From: Paraburkholderia sp. UYCP14C | GTDB taxonomy: Bacteria > Pseudomonadota > Gammaproteobacteria > Burkholderiales > Burkholderiaceae | Direction of reading: 5' to 3' | NCBI RefSeq assembly: GCF_004197395.1 | Contig: NZ_SELS01000034.1 | Coordinates: forward strand, 1 to 64,000 | DNA: 64,000 nucleotides | Program-made: the position numbers and the translations under genes | Shown here: one piece after another, positions 51,707 through 60,365 of the stretch | Numbering within the stretch: the stretch's first letter is position 1 | Layout: the number at the start of each line of letters is the position of its first letter | Notes under the pieces: model-generated | What the model was told of the DNA's origin: nothing | The model's input: the letters and a program-made list of their open reading frames with translations, nothing else | Database searches by the model: none

Positions 51707-52426
51707 TCATAGAGGTGCAGGAGCCCTATGGAAAAGCGCACGATAGCCCGGCAGGTTTATGAGCAACCGCTTCCGGTCAACCGCCAGGCCGCGTGCCTCA
51801 AACCAGGTCGCGAGCCAGTCGATAGCTCTTTCGAGTGCGTGCTCGTTCGCCTCAGAGGCGAAGCGAAGTGCGTGGTGACCGAGCAATGCGGCATACTGCG
51901 CCGAATTTGCCAGAAAGAAAAACGGCGACGCGACACGGGCACGCTGCCACGCCAACGAGAACAGCTCCGCGATCTCGCTGGCCTCCAGTAACGGGACCTG
52001 ATCCTCCCCGATGTCCGTCACCATCGTCAGGTTCATCGGCGACACGAACTGCCGGTCCGGTCGCGCGCCAACCTTTGCGAACACCGGCCTGTTCTCCGCG
52101 TGCCAGGATTCCAGCGCGTCCGTTCCGACCCAGACTCGTGAGCGAAGGTTCTCGTTCAGCCATGTACGGCATTGCGGCTGGCTCACGAGCGAAAAGCCTG
52201 AGACGGCGAGCGGGGCCCAGTCATCGCGTCCGACGGCGAGGTAGGAGAAGTCGCCGTCGCTGTACGAATAGCAGAGGGCATCGAGACTTGCCCTGTCGAA
52301 CTCAAAGGCCGATGCCCGGTGTCGATGCGGCGCAACCGATGGCACGACGACCTGCGAGGCAGCGTCAACCGGCATAAGGGATGAGGCAGGCACATAGCCA
52401 AGCCTGCGAAGCAGTCGATCGAGCAT
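51707..52426 (-). CDS. Hypothetical plasmid protein, 239 residues
   Basis: The start is ATG with TGGAG upstream. It has an N-terminal basic helix (MLDRLLRRLGYV), a beta-rich centre and a helical C terminus with 'LFSLAWQRARVASPFFFLAN' and 'RAIDWLATWFEARG'. No membrane segment or motif was recognised. It follows the helicase gene by 18 bases and is probably co-transcribed with it. Confidence 0.6.
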   Translation of the reverse strand: MLDRLLRRLGYVPASSLMPVDAASQVVVPSVAPHRHRASAFEFDRASLDALCYSYSDGDFSYLAVGRDDWAPLAVSGFSLVSQPQCRTWLNENLRSRVWVGTDALESWHAENRPVFAKVGARPDRQFVSPMNLTMVTDIGEDQVPLLEASEIAELFSLAWQRARVASPFFFLANSAQYAALLGHHALRFASEANEHALERAIDWLATWFEARGLAVDRKRLLINLPGYRALFHRAPAPL

Positions 52427-52444
52427 GGAAACTCCAGATAATGA

Positions 52445-54151
52445 TCAGCGTGCTTCCGATTCGATGACGAATCGCGACACGGGATTTTTCTTGATCGTGG
52501 CGATGACCAGACTGTCACGCGCCCGTGTCATCGCGACGTAGAACAGGCGCCGCTCCTCCGATTCGGTGCTTTTCTCGTCCGGTACGACACCCTCTTCGGC
52601 GCGCGTGATCCAGACGTGGTCCCACTCCAGCCCTTTCGAACTGTGCATCGTGGTCAGCACGAGCGCGCCGTCTGCGGGCTTGTTGTTGTCCCGTTTGAGA
52701 TATTCGATCCGCTCGGCGAACGTGCCGTTCAGTCGCGACAGCACGTCGTACGTGCCCTGGATTGCGCGAATCGCCGGATCGGCCTTCGCATAGGTCATCA
52801 TCAGTTCCAGCACGCCATCGAGCGCAAGCGAATAGAACTGGCGCTCACACATCAGTTGCCATTCGCCCAGGCGCTTCATGAACGCGCGGTACGCGGTGGC
52901 CGTCTCTTCGGGCAGACCTAGCGCGACAAGATCCTTTTTCTGCCGTTGTACAAGCGCCGAGCCCATGTCGCGGTGCAATGAGCCCAGGTGCGCAGAACTC
53001 ATTCCCATGTAGCCCAGGACCGCATCAAGCCCGTTCTGCTTGCGGCCTTCGACGATTTCGAGCAGATTGCACATGAGCGCGCCCTGCGGCCGGTTCAGTA
53101 CCGAACTGCCGGACGCACGGAAGTACGGGACGCCGTGCGAGCGGCAAACCGCTTCGATCGGATCAAGTATACGGTTCGTGCGTGCAAGAATGGCGCACGA
53201 CTTGCCGGACGCGAGCAGCGGTTGCAGGAATTCGACCGCGGCAATGGCGTCTGCATATTCGTCGTCGGACCGCTTCGTCGCGACCGAGCCGCCGGCGCCG
53301 CGTTCGGCCTGCAGCACCTTTGGAATGCGATCGGCGTTATGGCGGATCACCCGGTCGGCGGCCGAGAGGATTTCGCTGCGGCACCGGTAATTGCTGCCCA
53401 GCACGACCCGCTGCGCATTGAAGGATGCGGCGAAGCTCTCCATCCCGCGAAAGCCGAGCGCGGCGCGGAAGCCATAGATGCTCTGGTCATCGTCACCCAC
53501 GACCGTCACCTGTGCCCCCGCTTTCGCATGAAGCTCGACCCACCGGTACTGCAACGGGTCAGTGTCCTGAAACTCGTCAACGAGCAGATCCGTGAAGCGG
53601 TACGGTTTGATATCGCCCGCCTCCATGCCTGCAACCGCGAGACGCAGCATGTCCTGGAAGTCGATCTTGCCGTTGCGCTCGAGCGCTGCCTGATAGGCCT
53701 CGTAGAGTTGCGCATCGGCGGTGCCGGCCTCGACACGACCAAAATTGGTCTTGATCCGCTCGATCACGGGCACGACTTCTTCAGGCTTCCATTCGAGGCC
53801 GAGTTCGGCGATGACACGGGTAATCAGGCCCATGCGATCGCCATCGGATGCGATGTCCCGCCGTTTTCCGCCGGGCTGGCCCAACTGCCGGAACGCCAGC
53901 GAGTGGAAGGTCCCGGCGATGAGCCGATTCTTCGCCTGGGTGCCCGAGAGCGCCAGGATGCGATCGCGCAGTTCCACCGCAGCGTCCTTGCTGAACGTGA
54001 CGGCACCGACGATCGCGCCAGGCTGCGTCAGGAGGAGCGCGGCCTTGGCGGCAATCGTCTTCGTCTTGCCCGCGCCCGGACATGCGATCGCGACGCAGTG
54101 CCGGCGGTGCTCGGCAACCTCGCGCTGCTGGGGATTCAGGCCGTCAAGCAT
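52445..54151 (-). CDS. UvrD/Rep-family superfamily I helicase
   Basis: The 568-residue product has Walker A ('ACPGAGKT', 23-30), motif Ia/Ib ('GTFHSLAFRQLG'), Walker B 'LLVDEFQDTDPLQY', 'VVGDDDQSIYGFRAA', motif V 'TMHSSKGLEWDHVW' and motif VI 'FYVAMTRARDSL'. It is shorter than UvrD (about 720), with reduced 2B and C-terminal regions. It is a 3'-5' ssDNA translocase by family. On a conjugative element it may help replication or strand processing. It is 13 bases from the upstream gene. Confidence 0.9.
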   Translation of the reverse strand: MLDGLNPQQREVAEHRRHCVAIACPGAGKTKTIAAKAALLLTQPGAIVGAVTFSKDAAVELRDRILALSGTQAKNRLIAGTFHSLAFRQLGQPGGKRRDIASDGDRMGLITRVIAELGLEWKPEEVVPVIERIKTNFGRVEAGTADAQLYEAYQAALERNGKIDFQDMLRLAVAGMEAGDIKPYRFTDLLVDEFQDTDPLQYRWVELHAKAGAQVTVVGDDDQSIYGFRAALGFRGMESFAASFNAQRVVLGSNYRCRSEILSAADRVIRHNADRIPKVLQAERGAGGSVATKRSDDEYADAIAAVEFLQPLLASGKSCAILARTNRILDPIEAVCRSHGVPYFRASGSSVLNRPQGALMCNLLEIVEGRKQNGLDAVLGYMGMSSAHLGSLHRDMGSALVQRQKKDLVALGLPEETATAYRAFMKRLGEWQLMCERQFYSLALDGVLELMMTYAKADPAIRAIQGTYDVLSRLNGTFAERIEYLKRDNNKPADGALVLTTMHSSKGLEWDHVWITRAEEGVVPDEKSTESEERRLFYVAMTRARDSLVIATIKKNPVSRFVIESEAR

Positions 54152-54164
54152 GATTGCGTCGCGC

Positions 54165-55052
54165 CTAGCGACCGCGCACCGTGGTCATCAGGCGCAGGTG
54201 GGTCATATACCCGCGCACGCCAATCGGATGGAACTTGCGCAGGAAGCGTGCGGTTTCCTCGTCGACGTCCGACTGGTCGCGAATGCCGTTCCAGATGAGA
54301 AAGTCGAAGTTGTCCATCACCTTGTCGAACTTCATCAGCAGCGACAGCAGACGCATCGAGAAACGCGAATACGCCTCAACCTCGATGGCGAGCGACGGCT
54401 TCGTCACCGTCGGCGCGAACACGATGTCGCCCTGGTCGCGCAGTTTCTGCTCGGTCTTCTCGCGGAAGTCCTTGGCCACGCCAAGCTGTTCATCGACATA
54501 CGCTTCGAGTTCGGCAACCTGCTTCTCGAGCCAGGAAGTGACCGTGCCCTGATCCTCAGCGCCAAACGTCGAGCGGCCAAAGCGCTGCATGTTGATGCTC
54601 ATGCGGTTCAGGTACGGCCACCACTGTTCGAACAGCGGCTTCAGGCGGGTGTGATTCAGCCGCACTGTCGCGGTCACTACTGCCGCGCCGGAAAGCTGAC
54701 GCGCCATCAGTTCACGGCCGATTTCTCGGCGGCGTCGCACGATCGCTGCGCGCTCGGCCGGCGACAGCTCGCGGAACAGCTTGCGCGTGCGGGCGACCTG
54801 CTCACGCTTTTCCTCGGCTTCGGACTCGCTGATCATCCCTTCCTTCTGAAGGGTGGTTGCCGCGTCTTCCATCTGTTGCAGCTCGAGTTCGATCTCGCCG
54901 CCGTCCGCGCCATCCGTCGTCGCATTCTGGTCTGCCGCCGATGCACTTGCGACATCAGCACCGGTAGCCGGGCCGTCCGCTGCTGCAGGAATGTCGGTCG
55001 CCGACGGCTGGCTCAGGGCTTCAGTATTCGTCTCTTCGGAGATGGTGCTCAT
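54165..55052 (-). CDS. Conserved plasmid protein, 295 residues, unknown function
   Basis: It starts MSTISEETNTEALSQPS; the N-terminal 70 residues are disordered and Ala/Asp-rich. A helical coiled-coil stretch follows ('ELELQQMEDAATTLQ'), then a compact domain with 'VRLNHTRLKPLFEQWWPYLN' and 'QRFGRSTFGAEDQGTVTSWL'. It resembles the ICE proteins found near transfer genes but was not matched to a named family. ATG has AAGGACA upstream. It heads the helicase operon. Confidence 0.6.
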   Translation of the reverse strand: MSTISEETNTEALSQPSATDIPAAADGPATGADVASASAADQNATTDGADGGEIELELQQMEDAATTLQKEGMISESEAEEKREQVARTRKLFRELSPAERAAIVRRRREIGRELMARQLSGAAVVTATVRLNHTRLKPLFEQWWPYLNRMSINMQRFGRSTFGAEDQGTVTSWLEKQVAELEAYVDEQLGVAKDFREKTEQKLRDQGDIVFAPTVTKPSLAIEVEAYSRFSMRLLSLLMKFDKVMDNFDFLIWNGIRDQSDVDEETARFLRKFHPIGVRGYMTHLRLMTTVRGR

Positions 55053-55356
55053 GTAGGGTGTCCTTTGGAAAGGTGCACGCGCACGCGCGCGGCATGTCCC
55101 TATTGTTGCGAGCCTCACCTCGCCCGGACCGTCAAAACATGTGTGATTTGAAGCATCTTTCCGACCAGTTGATGATCGTACCCGGGCAGAGTGCCACTCA
55201 CCCGTCCATGCTCGCAGCCGCGAGCCCAGTCAATCCCGCTGGTCTCGGGAACCGGCTGGGAGCGCCTAAAGCGCCAGCGATTTCAACGTCAATCCACCGT
55301 CGGGTAAACTATGACGTGTTTTGACCTGGGGAATTTGAGGACGGGGAAAGAGCGAG
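55053..55356. other. Divergent intergenic region
   Basis: About 300 bases between the helicase operon and the secreted-protein gene. It should hold both promoters. No strong boxes or hairpins could be fixed. Confidence 0.4.
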
Positions 55357-55758
55357 ATGATGAAAAGAACAGTCGTTAGTTTGTGCCTGCTTTTCAGTGC
55401 CGGCGCCGCCCATGCTGAGAACTGGGTTCAGCAGATCGACAGGCCTCATCGCGTCTACATTGATTTCGATTCAATACGTCATGAGGACGGGCTGACAAGC
55501 TTCCTGGAGAAGGAAACCTTTCCTAACCGGGTCAACACCCGGCTACCGCCGACATATCAGCAACAGGTCTTCTTCAGTCAGGCGATCTCTCAACAGATCG
55601 TGAATTGCGAGCGTCTGACAGTCATTCGCACGGAAACGACGTTGCTCGATGAATCGGGCGACGTGGTAGCCAGACAGCGGTTTGACGGGGCTAGCTGGGG
55701 TCGGGTCAAGGAACCGTGGCTGTATGGGGCACTGAAAAATCTCTGCCCCTCCAGATGA
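55357..55758 (+). CDS. Secreted protein resembling surface-adhesin E family
   Basis: The 133-residue product has a signal peptide (MMKRTVVSLCLLFSAGAAHA). The mature part has the pattern 'YIDFDSIRHEDGLTSFLEKE', a conserved Cys in 'QIVNCERLTVIRTE', 'DVVARQRFDGASWGRVK' and a C-terminal Cys. This resembles the Adhesin_E/protein E-like family, which is common and small in proteobacteria. It is monocistronic and convergent with the transfer operon. Confidence 0.65.
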   Translation: MMKRTVVSLCLLFSAGAAHAENWVQQIDRPHRVYIDFDSIRHEDGLTSFLEKETFPNRVNTRLPPTYQQQVFFSQAISQQIVNCERLTVIRTETTLLDESGDVVARQRFDGASWGRVKEPWLYGALKNLCPSR

Positions 55759-55774
55759 AACGGACAATCAGGGT

Positions 55775-55794
55775 GCCGTCAGCCGGCTGACGGC
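55775..55794. terminator. Bidirectional palindrome between convergent genes
   Basis: GCCGTCAGCCGGCTGACGGC is a perfect 20-bp palindrome in the 84-base gap between the convergent adhesin-like and DUF4400 genes. There is no long T-run, but the position suits shared termination. Confidence 0.5.
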
Positions 55795-55842
55795 CTTAAC
55801 CTGAAATGATGCGGTTTTCCATATAGCTTTCGGGCTAGCCGA

Positions 55843-56448
55843 TCACTGGTAGGACGACGCCGCGTGCCACAGAAGCGCACCGAGAACCGCGGCGATAGCG
55901 ATCCAGCACGGCGCGAGCACCGGGATCGGGGCGACGAGGACCGCAAAGGCAACACCGAACACCAGCAGGATGCCGTGGCCCGCCAGGTGAAACGACAGTG
56001 GACTGGCGAAGCCCGCCGCTGATGCCTTGATCTTGCGACGCATCGCGCCGTCGAAGAATGCCGCGACGCAGAAGATCAGCGTGCCGAAAATCCAGAGCCT
56101 CATGACGCTCGCGCGGTACACGACCCGGTACAGCTCGCGCCAGAAGTTGTGGATCCAGATGTGGGCGAACTCGGACACTCCCCCATCGCCGATATCACCG
56201 CCTCCCGTCGCGTCGATGGTTGCGCGCACCAGACCGGTTTGCACGAACCACGCCTTGAACCGTTCGTTGGTCTTCTCGACCACTTCGTCGGCCCTCTCCG
56301 CACCGAGAATCGCTGCGACCGACTCCGCTTCCTCGGGCGGCACCGAGAACAGCGACGGCTCAGGAATGGCGGGCATGATGAACACGGCAAGCAACGGCAC
56401 GAAGAAGAACCACCACTTGACGTGGGAGACGAACCGGCTACTGGCCAT
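55843..56448 (-). CDS. DUF4400 transfer-region membrane protein
   Basis: The 201-residue product has an N-terminal helix ('WWFFFVPLLAVFIMPAI'), a soluble segment and two further helices ('MRLWIFGTLIFCVAAFFDG', 'LLVFGVAFAVLVAPIPVL'). This is the DUF4400 layout found next to TraD in SXT/R391 ICEs and IncA/C-like plasmids. It is the last gene of the transfer operon and overlaps the upstream gene by 11 bases. Its role in transfer is unknown but it is conserved with TraI-TraD. Confidence 0.7.
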   Translation of the reverse strand: MASSRFVSHVKWWFFFVPLLAVFIMPAIPEPSLFSVPPEEAESVAAILGAERADEVVEKTNERFKAWFVQTGLVRATIDATGGGDIGDGGVSEFAHIWIHNFWRELYRVVYRASVMRLWIFGTLIFCVAAFFDGAMRRKIKASAAGFASPLSFHLAGHGILLVFGVAFAVLVAPIPVLAPCWIAIAAVLGALLWHAASSYQ

Positions 56449-56719
56449 GGATGTGCATCCATCCGATCAGGAACGACCCGATCCGCACCAGAAGGTAGAC
56501 CGGAAATCCAACGAGCCCCGCGAGGCCAAGATAGAAATGCACAGGCCGCCGCGCAACAAAGAGCGCCAGTGCGAACGCCATCGCGTTCGGACCGCGCGAG
56601 AACTCGGCCGGTCGCCCGCCTTCAATCTCGTCGATCGCGCTGGCCGTCGACATCGCACGGCGCACGACGTCCGGTTCAACCCTCGATAGCTTCGCTATCA
56701 GAAAAGGCGTGAGCGACAT
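56438..56719 (-). CDS. Small membrane protein in the transfer operon
   Basis: The 93-residue product has a soluble N terminus and two hydrophobic segments ('AMAFALALFVARRPVHFYL', 'LVGFPVYLLVRIGSFLIGW'). It overlaps both neighbours by 11 and 44 bases, which indicates translational coupling. No family was recognised. It probably belongs to the coupling or mating-pair complex. Confidence 0.6.
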   Translation of the reverse strand: MSLTPFLIAKLSRVEPDVVRRAMSTASAIDEIEGGRPAEFSRGPNAMAFALALFVARRPVHFYLGLAGLVGFPVYLLVRIGSFLIGWMHIHGQ

Positions 56720-57194
56720 CGTAGTCCTCGAAATAGAGCCGGAAGTTTTCGCCCGTCAGCGCGCGCGCGGCCAGCTGGAAGGCGGCCGAGCGCTGCGTGA
56801 CCGATTCGGGGCAACGCTCGTCGAACATGACGGTTTCAAGCTTGCCGTAGCGTGCCTCGAACGTGGTCACCGGTTCGAACATCGGCGGCCAGACGTGATA
56901 GCGATCGCCGTCGATCGCCACGTAGCGGCGCGCATACAGCAGGTGCGCGCGGGAAAATAACCCCTGCATGAATGCGATGTGCGGGTTGCCCGTCTTGCGG
57001 GTGCGCTTGTAGGCGGCGAGCCCGCAGTCCAGCATCTCCTTGACGAGCGGCTCACTCTCGCCCATGAACTTCTCCCCGATGAAATCGGCCACGCGGGCGC
57101 AGGCGAGTTCAAGTTCCGGCGCCACCGTAAAGACGGGGATCAGACGGGAGGACAGCTTATGTTCGCGGATGATTTTTTTGAATACGGCAGACAT
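56676..57194 (-). CDS. Hypothetical transfer-operon protein, 172 residues
   Basis: The start at MSAVFKKIIREHKL lies 10 bases after the TraD stop; a longer frame would overlap TraD by 44 bases and is not preferred. It is soluble and alpha/beta, with 'ELACARVADFIGEKFMGESE' and 'SRAHLLYARRYVAIDGD'. The function is unknown. Tight packing in the operon supports a transfer-related role. Confidence 0.6.
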   Translation of the reverse strand: MSAVFKKIIREHKLSSRLIPVFTVAPELELACARVADFIGEKFMGESEPLVKEMLDCGLAAYKRTRKTGNPHIAFMQGLFSRAHLLYARRYVAIDGDRYHVWPPMFEPVTTFEARYGKLETVMFDERCPESVTQRSAAFQLAARALTGENFRLYFEDYDVAHAFSDSEAIEG

Positions 57195-57204
57195 GCGTAG
57201 GTTT

Positions 57205-59076
57205 TCAGCCTTGAAGGATGGGAATACGGCCCTGATAGACGGCGGCACCCGAAATGCGCATGAAGTATTGCAGGTTGGGCAGGCCGTGAATCAGGCGGGT
57301 TGGGATCAGCGGAACCTTCTCCAGTTGAAGCGAACGTGAAACGGACCCGGTAAATTCACCGATATGCGCTTCGCTGCCCGTGCTCGTACTGCCTGTGAGC
57401 GTCAGGTTGCGAATCGCGGTCTCCCCGACCTTGTCGGAAAACCACTGCGCGGTATCGCTGTCTTCCAATCTTAGAATTATCTGGTTGTTCAGATTGCCCA
57501 AAACCTGCAGCATTTTGGCGGCGTTTCCGAGCCGCGCTTCCAGATCCGCTCGCGCCTGGAATGCGACGAACGCCTTGAAGCCAGCGCCGCGCCCCTTGTT
57601 GAGAATCTGGATCACCTGTTCGTTGATCGCTTCTGCAATCTCGTCGATGATCAGCACCACTTCGGGCGGCGAATCGTAGAAGTTGTAGATTGAGCCGCAC
57701 ACCGCGGCCACGTCGGACAGGATCATCGACGCGATCGCTTTCTGCACGATGTTGTTCGACAGCGAATCGAGGCCCATGTACAGGACGGCCTTCTGCTTGA
57801 TGACCTTGTCGATGTCCCAGATCTCGCGCTCGTCGTCGAAGTCGTCCGCCTTGGGCGCGAGCATCAGGCCCGTCTCCCCGGTTGCGAGCATCTGCAGCAG
57901 CGGTAGCGCCGACGCGATGATGCGCATGTAGTGCTCACGGTCGTGCACGTGCGTGGCAATCAGGCCGTCGATCGCTTCGTTGCCACGTTCCTGTGACGCG
58001 AACTGTGCGTTGTAGAGTCCGATCATCCCGTCGACGAGCGAGGCGGCATTGTTACGCTGACCCTGCCGGGTCGTTTCGGTGGCGACCTGTTGCTCCCAGT
58101 CGGTGAGCCCCCGTTCAACGAAGAAGCGCTTCAGTGCCTTTTCGAGCAGAGAAGTGATGCCCGACTGCGCATACTTGAGGATCGAGCGCAGGGTCGGCTT
58201 GTCGCCGATATAGAGCTCGCCCTTCACGGCGCGGTCGATGAACAGGAACGCGAAGTCCCGGAACGGCCCCTCCTCCATCAGCTGGGCGATGCGGCTCGGG
58301 ATTTCCGACGGCTGCGACCAGTTTTCGATCGGGTTCAACCGGATCGACTCGGATGGCTTGGCCTGATTGAAGTACAGGAATTTGCGGCCGGCGCGCTGGC
58401 ATTCCTTCTCGACGCGCCGCTTCCACTCCGCGTCGTTTTTCGGGTCAACGATGATGAGCACGTCGCCGAGGTGAATGACCTGGGTGGAGATAACCTCATA
58501 GGTACGGGTCTTGCCGGCGCCCGTCGTGCCGCCAACCAGGGTGTGACCACCCATCGCCTTGTAGTGAAACGGCACCAGCGCCTTTTTCGGCTCCATGCCG
58601 TGAATCCACGATGAACCTTGCGGCATGCGATCGCGGAGGCTGTCTTTCGGCGCGAAGATGCCCTCGATGGCCTCTTCGATCCTGCGGCCCGTCTTCGTCC
58701 TGTTGAGCCAGCGCGGCAGACCGGGAATATCGGTCGTCGGCATGCGCAGGATGTCATGTGCGATCTGGCAATGCTTCTGCGTCCACTCGTAGCCGATGCC
58801 GAGATACATCGAGTTCGCTTCCGTGCGCATCCGCTTCTGGATCTGAAGGAGCTTTGGCACCTCGAGCGTCGTCAGCCATTTGGTCGAGATAGCCATGCGG
58901 AAAGTCAGTGCGCGCCAGATCTGCAGGGAACGCAGCGCCAGAAACGCAAGTGCGACCAGTGCGAACGCCCAGCCATAGGGCATGCCCGAGAGGGGCAACA
59001 GCACGATCGCCGCCAGCCAGAACACCGCTGCGCGAACTTCGTAGATCGGCCTGAAATGGTTGATGTAGCTGGTCAC
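57205..59076 (-). CDS. traD: TraD-type conjugative coupling protein (VirD4-like ATPase)
   Basis: The 623-residue product has two N-terminal membrane helices (about 15-50), Walker A 'GGTTGAGKT' (182-190) and Walker B 'VVLIIDEIAEAIN' with a following RecA-like core. It matches the SXT/MobH-associated TraD subgroup rather than VirD4 of MPF_T systems. It pumps substrate DNA into the secretion channel. The ATG overlaps the upstream TraI_2-like gene by four bases. It is probably complete. Confidence 0.88.
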   Translation of the reverse strand: MTSYINHFRPIYEVRAAVFWLAAIVLLPLSGMPYGWAFALVALAFLALRSLQIWRALTFRMAISTKWLTTLEVPKLLQIQKRMRTEANSMYLGIGYEWTQKHCQIAHDILRMPTTDIPGLPRWLNRTKTGRRIEEAIEGIFAPKDSLRDRMPQGSSWIHGMEPKKALVPFHYKAMGGHTLVGGTTGAGKTRTYEVISTQVIHLGDVLIIVDPKNDAEWKRRVEKECQRAGRKFLYFNQAKPSESIRLNPIENWSQPSEIPSRIAQLMEEGPFRDFAFLFIDRAVKGELYIGDKPTLRSILKYAQSGITSLLEKALKRFFVERGLTDWEQQVATETTRQGQRNNAASLVDGMIGLYNAQFASQERGNEAIDGLIATHVHDREHYMRIIASALPLLQMLATGETGLMLAPKADDFDDEREIWDIDKVIKQKAVLYMGLDSLSNNIVQKAIASMILSDVAAVCGSIYNFYDSPPEVVLIIDEIAEAINEQVIQILNKGRGAGFKAFVAFQARADLEARLGNAAKMLQVLGNLNNQIILRLEDSDTAQWFSDKVGETAIRNLTLTGSTSTGSEAHIGEFTGSVSRSLQLEKVPLIPTRLIHGLPNLQYFMRISGAAVYQGRIPILQG

Positions 59077-60365
59077 GCTGGGCTCGCGAGTATGAGTTGT
59101 CCCGCGCGCGGCGCGAGGGTGACTTCGGTTGGCGCATCGGCGACCATCAGGCTGCGCTTGCGCATGTGTTCAACAAGGGTGCTGGCGGCGATGCCGTAGC
59201 TGCCAATCAGCCGCGTGGGCACGACCAGCCCCTTTTCGGTCCACTGCACTGCCGCCTTGCCACTGGCGACGTCTTCACCGAGTGCCTGAAAAAATTCGCG
59301 CACGGAGCCGGGGACGCCTTTGAGAACCTCGTCGAAGGTCGGCGCGTTCGACGGCTTCGGTTGACTCGCCGTCGTTGCTAGTGGGCGCATGGCGGTGGGA
59401 TCGACCGCGGCGGACACTGGTGCCGGCGACGGCACGATCGGGGTATCCGCAGGCGTGGCGGGCAGAATCTCGCCCGTCGATCGTTCGACGGTCATGCCTG
59501 CCGCCGTCACAACAGCCGCCGCCTGCGTTGCTGTTGGAACTGGAGGAGCCGACGTTGGAGGCGGATTGTGTGGTGCTGCCGCGCTCGCACCTGGTACCGG
59601 TGCTCCCGGCGATGACACTGGCTCCAGCTCGGCCGCGACGTGTACGGCCGACGGCACAGCAAACTGCACGGGTGCGAACACACCACGCTGCGCCTTGCGG
59701 TCAAACTCGTCGGCCGTGCTCACGCCCTGGCGGACCACCTTGTGCAGCAGCGATTCGGCCTCGATCGGCCGCATGTTCGGATTGATCGCGCCAAAGAGTT
59801 CGGCGAGCACCTCGGCGTCGAGACCGGCGAGCAGCCCGGAGCCCACCAGCATCTGGGCCAGCATGCCGGTACGCATCCGCTCGACCGGCAGCGGGGTGTC
59901 GCGCCGCGCGAGGCGATATGGCGATCCGGCCAGCCACGGGCCGAACTGTCCGTGAACCGGTGGATTCCACAGCGCACGGTCGCTGTCCCGCTCGACGGCG
60001 AAATGCCGGTACGGTTCATCAAGCCGCGAGCACACGGCGGCCAGAAACACCGCATAGTTGTACTGCGGCTCGATGCGCCGGCGCTTTTCTGAAGGCAGAT
60101 TGGTGCCGAACTTCTGGCCGCCAGCGAGCCGCATGGCGTAGAACGCGGTCTCGATCGTGGCGCGGAAGGCGCCGCCCGGTTCGCGGTACAGATCCGGGCT
60201 CAACGGCAACGACGAGAACCACGATGCGCAGGCGCGCAGCACTGCGAGCCACTTGCGCTCCAGCTCGCTCTGGGTGGCTTCGTTCGCACACTGCCCAATC
60301 AGGTCCACGCGACGCTGATACTCGCCGAGCAGCGCGTCCTCGGTCATAGGCGTATGCGCGGTCAT
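59073..60365 (-). CDS. TraI_2-like (MobH relaxase family) protein
   Basis: The 430-residue product has an N-terminal TraI_2-like domain ('YREPGGAFRATIETAFYAMR', 'PQYNYAVFLAAVCSRL') and a long disordered Ala/Pro linker (about 230-345). The C-terminal TraI_2_C winged-helix region contains 'GKAAVQWTEKGLVVPTRLIG' and 'TLVEHMRKRSLMV'. Position next to TraD fits a MobH relaxase. However, the His-rich HD-type metal site of MobH proteins is not seen; where HHH-PGG is expected this protein has REPGG. Catalysis is therefore doubtful. It overlaps both neighbours by four bases. Confidence 0.65.
   Translation of the reverse strand: MTAHTPMTEDALLGEYQRRVDLIGQCANEATQSELERKWLAVLRACASWFSSLPLSPDLYREPGGAFRATIETAFYAMRLAGGQKFGTNLPSEKRRRIEPQYNYAVFLAAVCSRLDEPYRHFAVERDSDRALWNPPVHGQFGPWLAGSPYRLARRDTPLPVERMRTGMLAQMLVGSGLLAGLDAEVLAELFGAINPNMRPIEAESLLHKVVRQGVSTADEFDRKAQRGVFAPVQFAVPSAVHVAAELEPVSSPGAPVPGASAAAPHNPPPTSAPPVPTATQAAAVVTAAGMTVERSTGEILPATPADTPIVPSPAPVSAAVDPTAMRPLATTASQPKPSNAPTFDEVLKGVPGSVREFFQALGEDVASGKAAVQWTEKGLVVPTRLIGSYGIAASTLVEHMRKRSLMVADAPTEVTLAPRAGQLILASPA

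Noticed and set aside
52988-54298. 436-codon plus-strand frame
   Set aside because: Antisense to the helicase, which carries all superfamily I motifs.
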